Assembly: GCF_014333525.1 (NCBI RefSeq)
Contig: NZ_JACSCX010000003.1
Coordinates: forward strand, 1 to 64,000
Direction of reading: 5' to 3'
Length of the DNA: 64,000 nucleotides
Origin: Hymenobacter puniceus
Lineage (GTDB): Bacteria > Bacteroidota > Bacteroidia > Cytophagales > Hymenobacteraceae
The notes under the pieces are model-generated. The model ran no database searches. It was not told the DNA's origin and saw nothing but the letters and a program-made list of their open reading frames with translations. Below, piece after piece: positions 17,122-25,436 of the stretch (position 1 is the stretch's first letter; each line of letters begins with the position of its first letter). The position numbers and the translations under genes are program-made.

Positions 17122-17129
17122 CAAAGATA
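17122..17129 (-). promoter_or_regulatory. speA -7 promoter box
   Basis: TATCTTTG on the minus strand, a full TAnnTTTG match. It lies upstream of repeat A2, giving a predicted leader of about 165 nt. Confidence 0.62.
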
Positions 17130-17267
17130 CCCCGCGCGCGGGGTTTTGGTTGTGCTTTGTTCGTTGGTTGCGCCGGAAGGTCTGCGCGCGTCAAGCCTGA
17201 GAGGAATTCCCACCCGCTCAATCGGCAAGCATTAAAACCACCCTAACCCTTTTCCTGCCAATGTAAT

Positions 17268-18242
17268 ATGCGACGCATTAAGCTTCTGGAAGTCCGCTCC
17301 GAGCTTGGAGCCGGGACCCGTGGTGCCAGTATGGGCGTAGATGCCCTGAAAGTGGCCTGCCTCAACAAAGGGTCCGACTACTTCCGCCGGTTCAACTCGG
17401 TCCAGATTCCGGACCTGAACCACGTGCTCTTCGAGAAAAACCATTTTCCGAAGGCCAAGCACATCGACTCCATTTACACGGTGCAGAAAGGCATTGCCAG
17501 CACCGTAGAGCAAACGCTGCGCTTCGGCGAGTTTCCGCTGGTGCTGGCCGGCGACCATAGCAGCGCCGCCGCCACCATTGCGGGCATCAAGGCGGCCTAT
17601 CCGCACAAAACGCTGGGCGTGGTGTGGGTGGATGCCCACGCCGACATTCACTCGCCGTACACCACGCCTTCGGGCAACATGCACGGCATGCCGCTGGCCA
17701 TCAGCCTCGGCGACGACAACCTGCCCTGCCAGCGCAACGAGCCCGAGCCGGAAACCGAGTTTTTCTGGCAGAAGCTGAAGAACCTGGGCGAGCCCGGCCC
17801 CAAAATTACCGGCGAGCATCTGGTGTATGTGGTAGTGCGCGACACTGAGGCCGAGGAAGATGCCATTATTGAGCGCCTGGGCATCAAAAACTACAAGCTG
17901 GACGAGGTGAAGGCCAAAGGCACCCGCCAGATAGCCCGCGAGGTGTATGAGCGCCTGCGCTTCTGCGACATGGTATACGTCAGCTTTGATGTGGACTCGC
18001 TGGACTCGCGCTTCAGCAAAGGCACCGGCACGCCCGTAGAGGAAGGCCTCAACGTGGAGGAGGCCATCAGCCTGTGCCGTGCCCTGCTCGACAACGACCG
18101 GGTGGTGTGCTTCGAGATGGTGGAAATTAACCCCACGCTGGACTCCGAGAATACCATGGCCCAGAACGCCTTCGATATCCTGGAGGCCGCCACCGATGCC
18201 ATTCAGCGCCGGCTGCGGCAGGAAGAAGTGGTGAGCCGGTAA
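17268..18242 (+). CDS. Arginase/agmatinase-family ureohydrolase
   Basis: 324 residues. All manganese-ligand motifs of the family are present: AGDHSSA, VDAHADIH (about residues 121-128) and SFDVDSLD near residue 241. The length and the insert around residues 155-195 fit Bacteroidota proteins called arginase or formimidoylglutamase. It hydrolyses a guanidino group to urea or an amidine product: arginine, agmatine or formimidoylglutamate. The divergent arginine decarboxylase makes agmatine or arginine attractive as substrate, but sequence alone does not decide. No clean promoter box was found. Confidence 0.85.
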   Translation: MRRIKLLEVRSELGAGTRGASMGVDALKVACLNKGSDYFRRFNSVQIPDLNHVLFEKNHFPKAKHIDSIYTVQKGIASTVEQTLRFGEFPLVLAGDHSSAAATIAGIKAAYPHKTLGVVWVDAHADIHSPYTTPSGNMHGMPLAISLGDDNLPCQRNEPEPETEFFWQKLKNLGEPGPKITGEHLVYVVVRDTEAEEDAIIERLGIKNYKLDEVKAKGTRQIAREVYERLRFCDMVYVSFDVDSLDSRFSKGTGTPVEEGLNVEEAISLCRALLDNDRVVCFEMVEINPTLDSENTMAQNAFDILEAATDAIQRRLRQEEVVSR

Positions 18243-18320
18243 CGGCAGACTTGTGCGGCAGCAAAAAGCGGATATATTCGTGACTATTTGTAACGATATC
18301 CTGCTTTTTGCTGCCACACC

Positions 18321-18773
18321 ATGCTTTTTCGCTGCCTGCTTGCTCTATCTGTGTCCGGGCTGCTGGCAGCCTGCACCACTTCGCCTTCTGCCACCGCCAA
18401 CAGCCCCGGCGCCGAAGCTATGCAGCCCATGAAGCTACCGCGCGACACCGTGACGGGCACCGTTACGTACCGCGAGCGGATGGCGCTGCCGGCCACGGCC
18501 GTAGTGCGGGTACACCTGCTGGACGTGTCGCGGCAGGATATAGCGGCTACTATCATTGATTCCGTGACCATAAGGCCCAATGGCGACCAGGTGCCGCTAC
18601 CCTTCACGCTCACCTACGACCCCGGCCGCATCCAGGAAAGCAACACCTACATTGTGCAGGCCCGCATTCAGGTAAGCGGGCAGCTGCTGTTTCTGAGCGA
18701 CGTGGCCTACCCGGTTATCACGCGCGGTAACCCACAGCAGGCGCAGGTGCTGCTGCGCCGCGCAGGAAAGTGA
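18321..18773 (+). CDS. YbaY/YscW-like lipoprotein
   Basis: 150 residues. MLFRCLLALSVSGLLAAC is a lipoprotein signal with lipobox LAAC. The mature part holds one beta-sandwich domain (TGTVTYRERMALPATAVVRVHLLDVSRQD...) typical of YbaY/YscW domains (PF09619), small envelope lipoproteins of unclear function. It starts 78 nt after the arginase gene and may be cotranscribed with it. Confidence 0.75.
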   Translation: MLFRCLLALSVSGLLAACTTSPSATANSPGAEAMQPMKLPRDTVTGTVTYRERMALPATAVVRVHLLDVSRQDIAATIIDSVTIRPNGDQVPLPFTLTYDPGRIQESNTYIVQARIQVSGQLLFLSDVAYPVITRGNPQQAQVLLRRAGK

Positions 18774-18805
18774 GGCCGGGCGCAGGGTCTTCCGGCCCAG
18801 GTTTC

Positions 18806-18813
18806 TACCTTTG
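18806..18813 (+). promoter_or_regulatory. argS -7 promoter box
   Basis: TACCTTTG, a full match to the Bacteroidota box, 240 nt upstream of the argS start. Confidence 0.6.
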
Positions 18814-19053
18814 TGCGCGCAGCAGCCCGGGGTGGTTGCGGCGGTAAGTGCTTATGAACCCGGTTTTTTGGCAGCTTTCTTCCCGACGAAGCTAGCGTAG
18901 GCGGCCCCCGCCGCGGCTAGCCTGGGTGTGCCTGTGCGGCTGCTCCGGCCGGTGTTCTGCCTTGGCCGGCTGCTTACGCCTCCTCCCGGATTTCATTCTA
19001 CAACCTACCCGAAGCCCCGCAAAGGCTTCTTATTCAGCGTTTCGCTCCTTCTA
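18814..19053 (+). promoter_or_regulatory. Long structured leader of argS
   Basis: About 235 nt of predicted 5' UTR without an ORF. It can form at least two GC-rich hairpins: GCTAGC...GCTAGC arms with an inner GGCGG/CCGCC pairing near 18890-18925, and CCGGCC...GGCCGG arms near 18945-18970. A third, AAGCC...GGCTT, lies at about 19013-19029 near the start. No known riboswitch or T-box class is recognised. Confidence 0.4.
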
Positions 19054-20847
19054 GTGCAGCAACTCGAACAAACCCTTAAAGCCGCCCTGGGCACGGCTAT
19101 CCAGACTGTATTCGGCACCGAGGTGCCCGCCGCCCAGCTCACGTTGCAGCCCACGCGCAAGGAGTTTGCCGGTCAGTTTACGCTCGTCACGTTCCCGTTC
19201 ACCAAAACCCTGGGCAAAGGCCCCGAGCAAATCGGGCAGGCCGTGGGGGAGTGGCTGGTGGCCAACTCGCCTTTGGTGAGCGGCTACAACGTGGTGAAAG
19301 GCTTCCTGAACCTGGAAATTGCCGATGCCGAGTGGCTGAAGCTGTTCACGGCTTTGCGCCAGCAGCCGGCCGGCACGCCCGTCACTACCGACGGCCCGCG
19401 CAACGTGGTGGTGGAGTACTCGTCGCCCAACACCAACAAGCCCCTACACTTGGGTCATTTGCGCAACAACTTCCTCGGCTACTCGGTGGCCGAGATTTTG
19501 AAAGCCACAGGCGCCACCGTCACCAAGGCCAACCTGGTCAACGACCGGGGCATCCACATCTGCAAGTCAATGCTGGCCTACCAGCAGTACGGCCAGGGCG
19601 AAACCCCGCAGAGCGCCGGCATCAAAGGCGACCATCTGGCCGGCAAGTACTATGTGCTGTTCGAGAAGCACTACCGCGAGCAGGTGCGCCAGCTGGAAGC
19701 CGAGGGCGTACAGCCCGACGTAGCCAAGCGCCAGGCCCCGATGATGCTGGAAGCGCAGGACATGCTCCGCGCCTGGGAAGCCAACGACGACGAAGTGGTG
19801 AGCCTCTGGAAGCAGATGAACGGCTGGGTGTACGAGGGCTTCGACGCCACCTACCAGAACATTGGCGTCGATTTCGACAAGTATTATTACGAGTCGGGTA
19901 CCTACCTGCTGGGCAAGGAGCGGGTAGAGGAAGGCCTGCAGAAGGGCGTGTTCTTCAAGAAAGAGGACGGCTCGGTGTGGGTGGACCTTAAGGAAGAAGG
20001 CCTCGACGAGAAGCTGCTGCTCCGCGCCGACGGCACCTCGGTGTACATCACCCAGGACCTGGGCACGGCCGAGCTGAAGTATCAGGATTTCGGCTACGAC
20101 CTGAGCGTGTACGTTATTGCCGACGAGCAGAACTACCACATGCAGGTGCTGAAAGCGGTGCTCCAGAAACTGGGCAAGCCCTACGCCGACGCCATCTACC
20201 ACCTCAGCTACGGCATGGTGGACCTGCCCTCGGGCAAGATGAAAAGCCGCGAAGGTACTGTGGTAGACGCCGACGAGCTGGTGCGCGAAGTGGTGGAAGC
20301 CGCCAAAGCTGCCACCCTCGAAAAAGGCAAAACCGAAGGCCTCACCGACGACGAGCTAACCCAGCTCTACCACATGCTGGGGTTAGGCGCGCTCAAGTAC
20401 TACCTGCTGAAGGTGGACCCCAAGAAGCGCATGCTCTTCAACCCCGAGGAGTCGGTGCAGTTAGAAGGCCATACCGGTCCATTCATTCAGTATAGCCACG
20501 CGCGTATCAGCAGTATTCTGCGCAAAGCTGCCGAAAGGAATATTGACCTGAATTCTTCTTTGGAAGGTATAACTGAGCTGCAGGTTACTGAGCGTGAATT
20601 GATACAGGAACTAGGGCGCTACACGTTGGTTGTTGCGGAAGCTGCCCGAACCCAGTCACCAGCAGTGGTAGCCCAGTATGCTTACGACATAGCCAAAGCG
20701 TACAACCGTCTTTTTGCAGAGGTTCCGATTTTTTCGGAGAATGACGAAAGTAAGCGCGCATTCCGTGTGGCCCTCTCGGCCCTCACCGGCCGCACCATCA
20801 AAGCCAGCCTGGGCCTGCTGGGCATCCAGGTGCCTGAGCGGATGTAA
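19054..20847 (+). CDS. argS: Arginyl-tRNA synthetase
   Basis: 597 residues, close to the usual 550-600. It has the Arg-specific N-terminal domain (about 1-110), the class I HIGH motif as KPLHLGHLRNN, the VNDRGIHICKSML region, the KMSKS-equivalent KMKSREGTVV and the C-terminal anticodon-binding domain (QYSHARISSIL...). It charges tRNA-Arg. GTG at 19054 (VQQLEQTLKAAL) begins the conserved domain; the earlier in-frame codons encode no recognisable domain and are taken as leader. A strong terminator follows. Confidence 0.93.
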   Translation: MQQLEQTLKAALGTAIQTVFGTEVPAAQLTLQPTRKEFAGQFTLVTFPFTKTLGKGPEQIGQAVGEWLVANSPLVSGYNVVKGFLNLEIADAEWLKLFTALRQQPAGTPVTTDGPRNVVVEYSSPNTNKPLHLGHLRNNFLGYSVAEILKATGATVTKANLVNDRGIHICKSMLAYQQYGQGETPQSAGIKGDHLAGKYYVLFEKHYREQVRQLEAEGVQPDVAKRQAPMMLEAQDMLRAWEANDDEVVSLWKQMNGWVYEGFDATYQNIGVDFDKYYYESGTYLLGKERVEEGLQKGVFFKKEDGSVWVDLKEEGLDEKLLLRADGTSVYITQDLGTAELKYQDFGYDLSVYVIADEQNYHMQVLKAVLQKLGKPYADAIYHLSYGMVDLPSGKMKSREGTVVDADELVREVVEAAKAATLEKGKTEGLTDDELTQLYHMLGLGALKYYLLKVDPKKRMLFNPEESVQLEGHTGPFIQYSHARISSILRKAAERNIDLNSSLEGITELQVTERELIQELGRYTLVVAEAARTQSPAVVAQYAYDIAKAYNRLFAEVPIFSENDESKRAFRVALSALTGRTIKASLGLLGIQVPERM

Positions 20848-20880
20848 CGGCAGTAGGGTACGGGGCTAGTTCCCCTCAGA

Positions 20881-20974
20881 ACGTCATGCTGAGCTTGCCG
20901 AAGCATCTCTACCGCTTCGTTGGATTACCGTTGAGCGAAGCGGTAGAGATGCTTCGGCAAGCTCAGCATGACAG
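20881..20974. repeat. Palindromic intergenic repeat, family A (copy A3)
   Basis: A perfect 37-bp inverted repeat (20883-20919 with 20936-20972) with a 16-nt centre. It is the longest and cleanest family A copy and extends into the TACCGCTTCG part of the arm. It lies between argS and its terminator. Confidence 0.95.
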
Positions 20975-20993
20975 TCAACATTTGTTTGTAGTG

Positions 20994-21033
20994 CAGCAGC
21001 AACGCCAACAGTTGGCGTTGCTGCTGTTTTTTT
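20994..21033 (+). terminator. argS intrinsic terminator
   Basis: Perfect inverted repeat CAGCAGCAACGCC...GGCGTTGCTGCTG followed by seven T residues: a textbook intrinsic terminator on the + strand. Confidence 0.92.
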
Positions 21034-21080
21034 CTTTTGTCACTAATGACGGACGAGGCCCGGCCGAGTCCGGTTTGCTT

Positions 21081-21662
21081 ATGAAAAGCGTAGCCGTGTA
21101 TTGCGGTGCCAGCAGCGGCACCAACGAATTGTTTACCCAACAGGCCGCGGCCATGGGCCAGGCCCTGGCCGAACGGGGCATCACGCTGGTATACGGCGGT
21201 GGCCGGGTAGGCCTGATGGGCGCCGTAGCCGACAGCGCCCTAGCCCATGGTGGCCAGGTTATCGGGGTCATCCCCGACTTTCTGGTAGCCAAGGAAGTGG
21301 AGCACCGGGGTGTTACGGAGCTGCACATTGTAAAAAGTATGCACGAGCGCAAGCTGATGATGGCCGACTTGGCCGAAGGCTTCGTGGCCATGCCCGGCGG
21401 CTACGGCACACTGGAAGAGCTGTTTGAAGTACTGACCTGGGGCCAGCTGGGTTTGCATAAAAAGCCCATCGGGGTGCTCAATGTGGCCGGCTACTACGAC
21501 CATCTGCTGCGCGCCCTCGACCACATGGCCGACGAAGACCTGCTGCGCCGCGAAAACCGCAACCAGCTCCTGAGCAACCCTACGCCCCACGGCATCCTCG
21601 ACGAAATGCTGGCCTACAAGCCTGTAGCGCTGGAAAAGTGGCTCACCCCTCGCACTACATAA
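21081..21662 (+). CDS. LOG-family nucleoside 5'-monophosphate phosphoribohydrolase
   Basis: 193 residues. The LOG signature is complete: VYGGGRVGLMG and the catalytic loop MPGGYGTLEELFE. Family members cleave the N-glycosidic bond of (cytokinin) nucleoside monophosphates, releasing the free base and ribose 5-phosphate in the cytoplasm. The ATG at 21081 (MKSVAVYCGASSG) is chosen; the long upstream frame is a translation of repeat A3 and the argS terminator. Confidence 0.9.
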   Translation: MKSVAVYCGASSGTNELFTQQAAAMGQALAERGITLVYGGGRVGLMGAVADSALAHGGQVIGVIPDFLVAKEVEHRGVTELHIVKSMHERKLMMADLAEGFVAMPGGYGTLEELFEVLTWGQLGLHKKPIGVLNVAGYYDHLLRALDHMADEDLLRRENRNQLLSNPTPHGILDEMLAYKPVALEKWLTPRTT

Positions 21663-21680
21663 TCTCCTGGCGTTGTGCTA

Positions 21681-21729
21681 TCACAAAAAAGCCCGGCCCG
21701 CTTCAGAAGCAGGCCGGGCTTTTTTGTGA
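21681..21729. terminator. Bidirectional terminator
   Basis: An 18-bp stem (21681-21698 with 21712-21729) with AAAAAA on the left and TTTTTT on the right lies between the convergent LOG and KASIII-like genes. Confidence 0.92.
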
Positions 21730-21739
21730 TGGAAAATCT

Positions 21740-22828
21740 CTACTCGGCGGGTACGCGGTACACGACGGCGTTGCAGTTCATGCCGGCACCTACGGAGGCA
21801 AATACAATGGTTTCGTTTGGCGAGATGATGGTTTCGGGCAATTGGTGCTTCAAGATCAGGTCGAGGAGGGTGGGTAGGGTGGCGACGGAGGAGTTGCCGA
21901 GCCAGGAAATGGTCATGGGCATGACGCCAGCCGGCACAGTAGCTTGGTTGTAGAGGGCATAGAGGCGCTTGAGGATGGCCTCGTCCATTTTGCCGTTGGC
22001 CTGGTGGATGAGTAGCTTGCTCATGTCGCCGATGGAGAGGCCGGCTTTAGTGAGCGTGTCGTAGATGGCCTGGGGCACGGTTTTGAGCGCATATTCATAG
22101 AGCTTGCGGCCTTCCATCTTCAGAAACAGCTCTTCGCCCACATAATCCGGGTTATACGACTTGGCCATGCGCAGCAAATGGGCCGCCTGCACGGTATCGG
22201 AGCGGGAGCCGTGGGCCAGGATGCCGATGGGTGTGTCGCTTTCCCGGGCTTCAAGCAAGATGGCTCCGGCTCCGTCGGCGTAAATCATACTGTCCCGGTC
22301 GTGCGGGTCGCAGACACGAGAGAGGGTTTCGGCCCCGATGACCAGCACCCGTTTGGCGTCGCCGGAGCGCAGGTAGTAATCGGCCTGAATAACGCCCTGC
22401 AGCCAACCCGGGCAGCCAAACGGCAGGTCGTAGGCAATGTTGTGCGGGTTTTCGATGCCCAGCTTATGCTTCACGCGGGCGGCCAGCGTGGGCACGAAAT
22501 CAGAGCGACGGTTATCCACCGATACGTCGCCGAAATTGTGGGCCACCAGAATGTAGTCCAGCGTTTCGGGGTCGATGCTATGGGTTTCCAGCAGGTTGCG
22601 GGCAGCCAGGTAAGCCAGATCGGAAGCTACCTGGTCGTCCTCGGCGTAGCGCCGCTCCTGAATGTCGGTAATCTGGGCGAAGCGCTCCACAATCTCCGCG
22701 CCTGGCTTGGTGAGGGGCTGGCCGTTGGCTTCAAAAAAAGTAGAGGCAACGAAGTCGGCGTTGCGAACAACGCGGGAAGGAAGATAACTGCCTGTTCCGG
22801 TAATGACCGAATAGAGAGTCCTACGCAT
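21740..22828 (-). CDS. 3-oxoacyl-ACP synthase III-like (FabH family)
   Basis: 362 residues. Thiolase fold with the KASIII triad: Cys in FGCPGWLQG, His in LIHQANGKM, Asn in LGNSSVATL. It condenses an acyl-CoA with malonyl-ACP to start fatty acids, or makes a specialised beta-ketoacyl product. The insert near residues 50-70 is longer than in typical FabH (about 320 residues), so it may be one of the Bacteroidota paralogues used for specialised lipids such as flexirubin- or resorcinol-type products rather than the housekeeping enzyme. ATG at 22828 (MRRTLYSVITGTG) begins the conserved domain. Confidence 0.85.
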   Translation of the reverse strand: MRRTLYSVITGTGSYLPSRVVRNADFVASTFFEANGQPLTKPGAEIVERFAQITDIQERRYAEDDQVASDLAYLAARNLLETHSIDPETLDYILVAHNFGDVSVDNRRSDFVPTLAARVKHKLGIENPHNIAYDLPFGCPGWLQGVIQADYYLRSGDAKRVLVIGAETLSRVCDPHDRDSMIYADGAGAILLEARESDTPIGILAHGSRSDTVQAAHLLRMAKSYNPDYVGEELFLKMEGRKLYEYALKTVPQAIYDTLTKAGLSIGDMSKLLIHQANGKMDEAILKRLYALYNQATVPAGVMPMTISWLGNSSVATLPTLLDLILKHQLPETIISPNETIVFASVGAGMNCNAVVYRVPAE

Positions 22829-23019
22829 GAGCAGGCTGATAAGAAGTGAGGGAGCGTCAAGAGACGAAAGTAGGGCCTTTTTCGGTAGCGGCGCTTGTCG
22901 ATGTACAAAATTCCGGCTTGAAAGTCCGGTGTAGCCGGCAAGCCTAGCGAGCGGATGGTAAGCTGAACATTGTTGTGCCGGATGGGTTTCGTAGCCAGTT
23001 ATTGATTTCCCTTTTATCC

Positions 23020-23613
23020 ATGAAATTCGTTGCTTTCGTGCTGCTGGCCGGATGTCTGGCGTGTTCTTCGCCGTCGGCACCTGCTATTTCTTCCTCCACT
23101 TCTTCCACTCCCGATACCATGTCTGCACCCGCTACCTCCGGCTCCGTCTACGATTTTACCCTCCAGAGTATTGATGGCCAGCCCGTGGAGCTGCGCCGCT
23201 ACCAGGGCAAGAAGCTGCTCATCGTGAACACCGCCTCTGAGTGCGGCTACACCCCGCAATACCAGGAACTGGAGCAGCTGCACCAGCAACACGCCGACAA
23301 GGTAATCGTGCTGGGCTTTCCGGCCAACAATTTCGGGGGCCAGGAGCCGGGCTCCAACGACCAGATTGCTGCATTCTGCGAGAAAAACTTCGGCGTCACA
23401 TTCCCCCTATTCAGCAAAATATCGGTGGCCGGGGCCGATGCCGCGCCGCTGTTCCGCTACCTTGGCAGCAAAGCCCAGAACGGCCGCACCGACGAAAAGC
23501 CGAACTGGAACTTCTGCAAGTACCTCATCGACGAGCAGGGCCACGTGCTGGCGTTCTATCCCTCCAAAGTCAGCCCCATGAGCCCCGAGCTGCTGGCCGC
23601 CATCCAGAAGTAG
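23020..23613 (+). CDS. Glutathione peroxidase-like lipoprotein
   Basis: 197 residues. Lipoprotein signal MKFVAFVLLAGCLAC, a Ser/Thr-rich linker (about 16-48), then a GPx domain. The catalytic set is complete: Cys in ASECGYTPQ, Gln in FGGQEPGS, and Trp-Asn in PNWNFCKYL. The peroxidatic residue is Cys (TGC), not selenocysteine. It probably reduces peroxides at the periplasmic face of a membrane with thioredoxin-like partners. ATG at 23020 is chosen because it starts the signal peptide. Confidence 0.9.
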   Translation: MKFVAFVLLAGCLACSSPSAPAISSSTSSTPDTMSAPATSGSVYDFTLQSIDGQPVELRRYQGKKLLIVNTASECGYTPQYQELEQLHQQHADKVIVLGFPANNFGGQEPGSNDQIAAFCEKNFGVTFPLFSKISVAGADAAPLFRYLGSKAQNGRTDEKPNWNFCKYLIDEQGHVLAFYPSKVSPMSPELLAAIQK

Positions 23614-23651
23614 CGCCCGGGGCGGGAGGGGCGCGGTAGTGGCTGGCTGCT

Positions 23652-23659
23652 TACCTTCG
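23652..23659 (+). promoter_or_regulatory. -7 box for the HAD phosphatase
   Basis: TACCTTCG, one mismatch from TAnnTTTG, 25 nt before the ATG at 23685. Confidence 0.5.
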
Positions 23660-23684
23660 CGGCCGCATCAAGCCCCTTCTGCTC

Positions 23685-24365
23685 ATGGTTCGCACGGTTA
23701 TTTTCGACATGGATGGCGTTATTGTCGACACCGAGCCGGTGCACCGCTACGCCTATTTCCGCCACTTCGAGGAGTTGGGCATAGCGGTGACAGACGACGA
23801 GTACGCGCAGTTTACGGGACGCTCGACCAAGAATGTGTACCAGCACCTTAAGGACAAGCACGGCCTGACGCCCGAAGTGCCCGACTTGGTGATGGGCAAG
23901 CGCGAATTCTTCAATCGGGCCTTCGATGAAAAGCCTGACCTAGAGTTGCTCGACGGCGTGCGTGCCCTCATCGAAGATCTGCACCAGCACGGCCTTGAGC
24001 TGATTCTGGCGTCTTCGGCCTCGCACTCCACCATTGAGCGGGTGATGCGGCGGTTTGCGCTGGGGCCGTATTTCACGCACCTGCTCAGCGGCGAGGACTT
24101 CCCGCGCTCCAAGCCCGACCCAGCCATCTTCGTCCAGGCTGCTACGCTGGCCCACTCGCCGGCCGCCGAGTGCGTGGTGATTGAGGATTCCAGCAACGGC
24201 GTGACGGCCGCTAAAGCCGCCGGCCTCTACTGCATCGGCTACAACAGCATCCACTCGCCCCTGCAGGACCTGAGCCACGCTGACCTCGTCGTGACCCATT
24301 TCAACGAGCTGACGGCCGAGCGCATTACTGCTTTGGAAACGGGGGCAGTAGCGCGAACTTTGTAG
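23685..24365 (+). CDS. HAD-IA phosphatase / beta-phosphoglucomutase-like
   Basis: 226 residues. HAD motifs: FDMDGVIVDTE (nucleophile at residue 8), ILASSASHSTIE, SKPDPAIF and VIEDSSNGVTAAKAAG, with a helical cap between motifs I and II. The family covers beta-phosphoglucomutase and sugar-phosphate phosphatases. The substrate is unknown. The last ~7 codons (GAVARTL) and the TAG stop lie inside repeat C1 (24347-24433), so the native C-terminus was probably replaced when the repeat arrived. Confidence 0.85.
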   Translation: MVRTVIFDMDGVIVDTEPVHRYAYFRHFEELGIAVTDDEYAQFTGRSTKNVYQHLKDKHGLTPEVPDLVMGKREFFNRAFDEKPDLELLDGVRALIEDLHQHGLELILASSASHSTIERVMRRFALGPYFTHLLSGEDFPRSKPDPAIFVQAATLAHSPAAECVVIEDSSNGVTAAKAAGLYCIGYNSIHSPLQDLSHADLVVTHFNELTAERITALETGAVARTL

Positions 24366-24433
24366 TTCGCGTCCTCGCGCCATTCGGGTAACTCTGACGG
24401 CGCAGAGACGCGAACTGCAAAGTTCGCGCTACT
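24347..24433. repeat. Palindromic repeat, family C (copy C1)
   Basis: Inverted arms (24347-24373 and 24407-24433), each with its own small hairpin CGCGAACT...AGTTCGCG. The element overlaps the 3' end of the HAD gene and supplies its stop codon. A single-arm copy lies at 28952-28989. Confidence 0.9.
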
Positions 24434-24474
24434 ATCGTGCGTCCTACTCTTGACGGTTTATCTTTCTACAGTTC

Positions 24475-25410
24475 ATGGCAACTTCTTCCCCCGCCGCTCC
24501 CGCATCTGTCAGCCCCGCCAAAGCCTGGATTTCGGCGTTTCGGCCGCGCACGCTGCCGTTGGCGCTGGCCAGCATCATGGCCGGCGGCTTTCTGGCGGCC
24601 AGCAATGGCCACTTCCGGGGCAGCGTGGTGGGGCTGGCAGCCCTGACCACCATCCTGCTGCAAATCCTGAGCAACCTAGCCAACGATTACGGCGACTCCC
24701 AAAACGGCGCTGACAGCGTACACCGCGAAGGGCCGCAGCGGGCCGTGCAGAGCGGGGCTATTAGTCCGGCGCAAATGAAGAAGGGCATGGGCTTGTTTGG
24801 GGCGTTGTCTTTGCTGAGTGGGCTGCTGCTGCTGTGGGTAGCGCTGGGCACAGCTGGCGCGTGGGTGTTTCTGGCGTTTTTCGTGCTGGGTTTGGTGGCT
24901 ATCTGGGCGGCGGTGAACTACACAGCTGGTGCCAAGCCGTACGGCTATGCCGGCCTCGGCGACCTATCGGTGTTCGTGTTTTTTGGGCTGGTGGGTGTGT
25001 GCGGCACGTATTTCCTGCAGGCCGGCACGCTGCCGCTGTCGGTGCTGTTACCGGCCGCCGCGCTGGGCTGCTTCGCCACGGCGGTACTCAATGTGAACAA
25101 CATCCGCGACATCCGCTCCGATGCGCTGGCCGGCAAAATCACCATTCCGGTGCGCCTGGGGCCGCAGCGGGCCCGCGTGTACCACGTGCTGCTGCTCGCG
25201 GCAGGGCTTGTTTGCGCAGTATTGTATGTGCTGCTTACCTATCGCTCGCCCTGGCAGTGGCTGTTTCTGCTGAGCGCCCCGCTGCTGGTGCGTAACGCCC
25301 GCGCCGTGTGGCAGCGTCAGGACTCTATGCAGCTCGACCCATTGTTGAAGCAAATGGCCCTTACTACGCTGGTATTCACGCTGCTGTTTGGACTGGGGCA
25401 GGTGCTGTAA
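24475..25410 (+). CDS. menA: 1,4-dihydroxy-2-naphthoate polyprenyltransferase
   Basis: 311 residues with about eight membrane helices. UbiA-superfamily Asp motifs: NLANDYGDSQNG (about 63-74) and NNIRDIRSDALAGK. FRPRTLPLALA near the start is typical of MenA. It attaches a polyprenyl chain to DHNA, giving demethylmenaquinone, the precursor of the main Bacteroidota respiratory quinone. No other men genes are in the window. kptA follows after 26 nt and may share the transcript. Confidence 0.92.
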   Translation: MATSSPAAPASVSPAKAWISAFRPRTLPLALASIMAGGFLAASNGHFRGSVVGLAALTTILLQILSNLANDYGDSQNGADSVHREGPQRAVQSGAISPAQMKKGMGLFGALSLLSGLLLLWVALGTAGAWVFLAFFVLGLVAIWAAVNYTAGAKPYGYAGLGDLSVFVFFGLVGVCGTYFLQAGTLPLSVLLPAAALGCFATAVLNVNNIRDIRSDALAGKITIPVRLGPQRARVYHVLLLAAGLVCAVLYVLLTYRSPWQWLFLLSAPLLVRNARAVWQRQDSMQLDPLLKQMALTTLVFTLLFGLGQVL

Positions 25411-25436
25411 GCAGCAATAGAATAACCAGAAACTAT

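Noticed and set aside
20886..21080. In-frame N-terminal extension of the LOG gene
   Set aside because: It translates repeat A3 and the argS terminator (MLSLPKHLYR...); ATG 21081 starts the fold.
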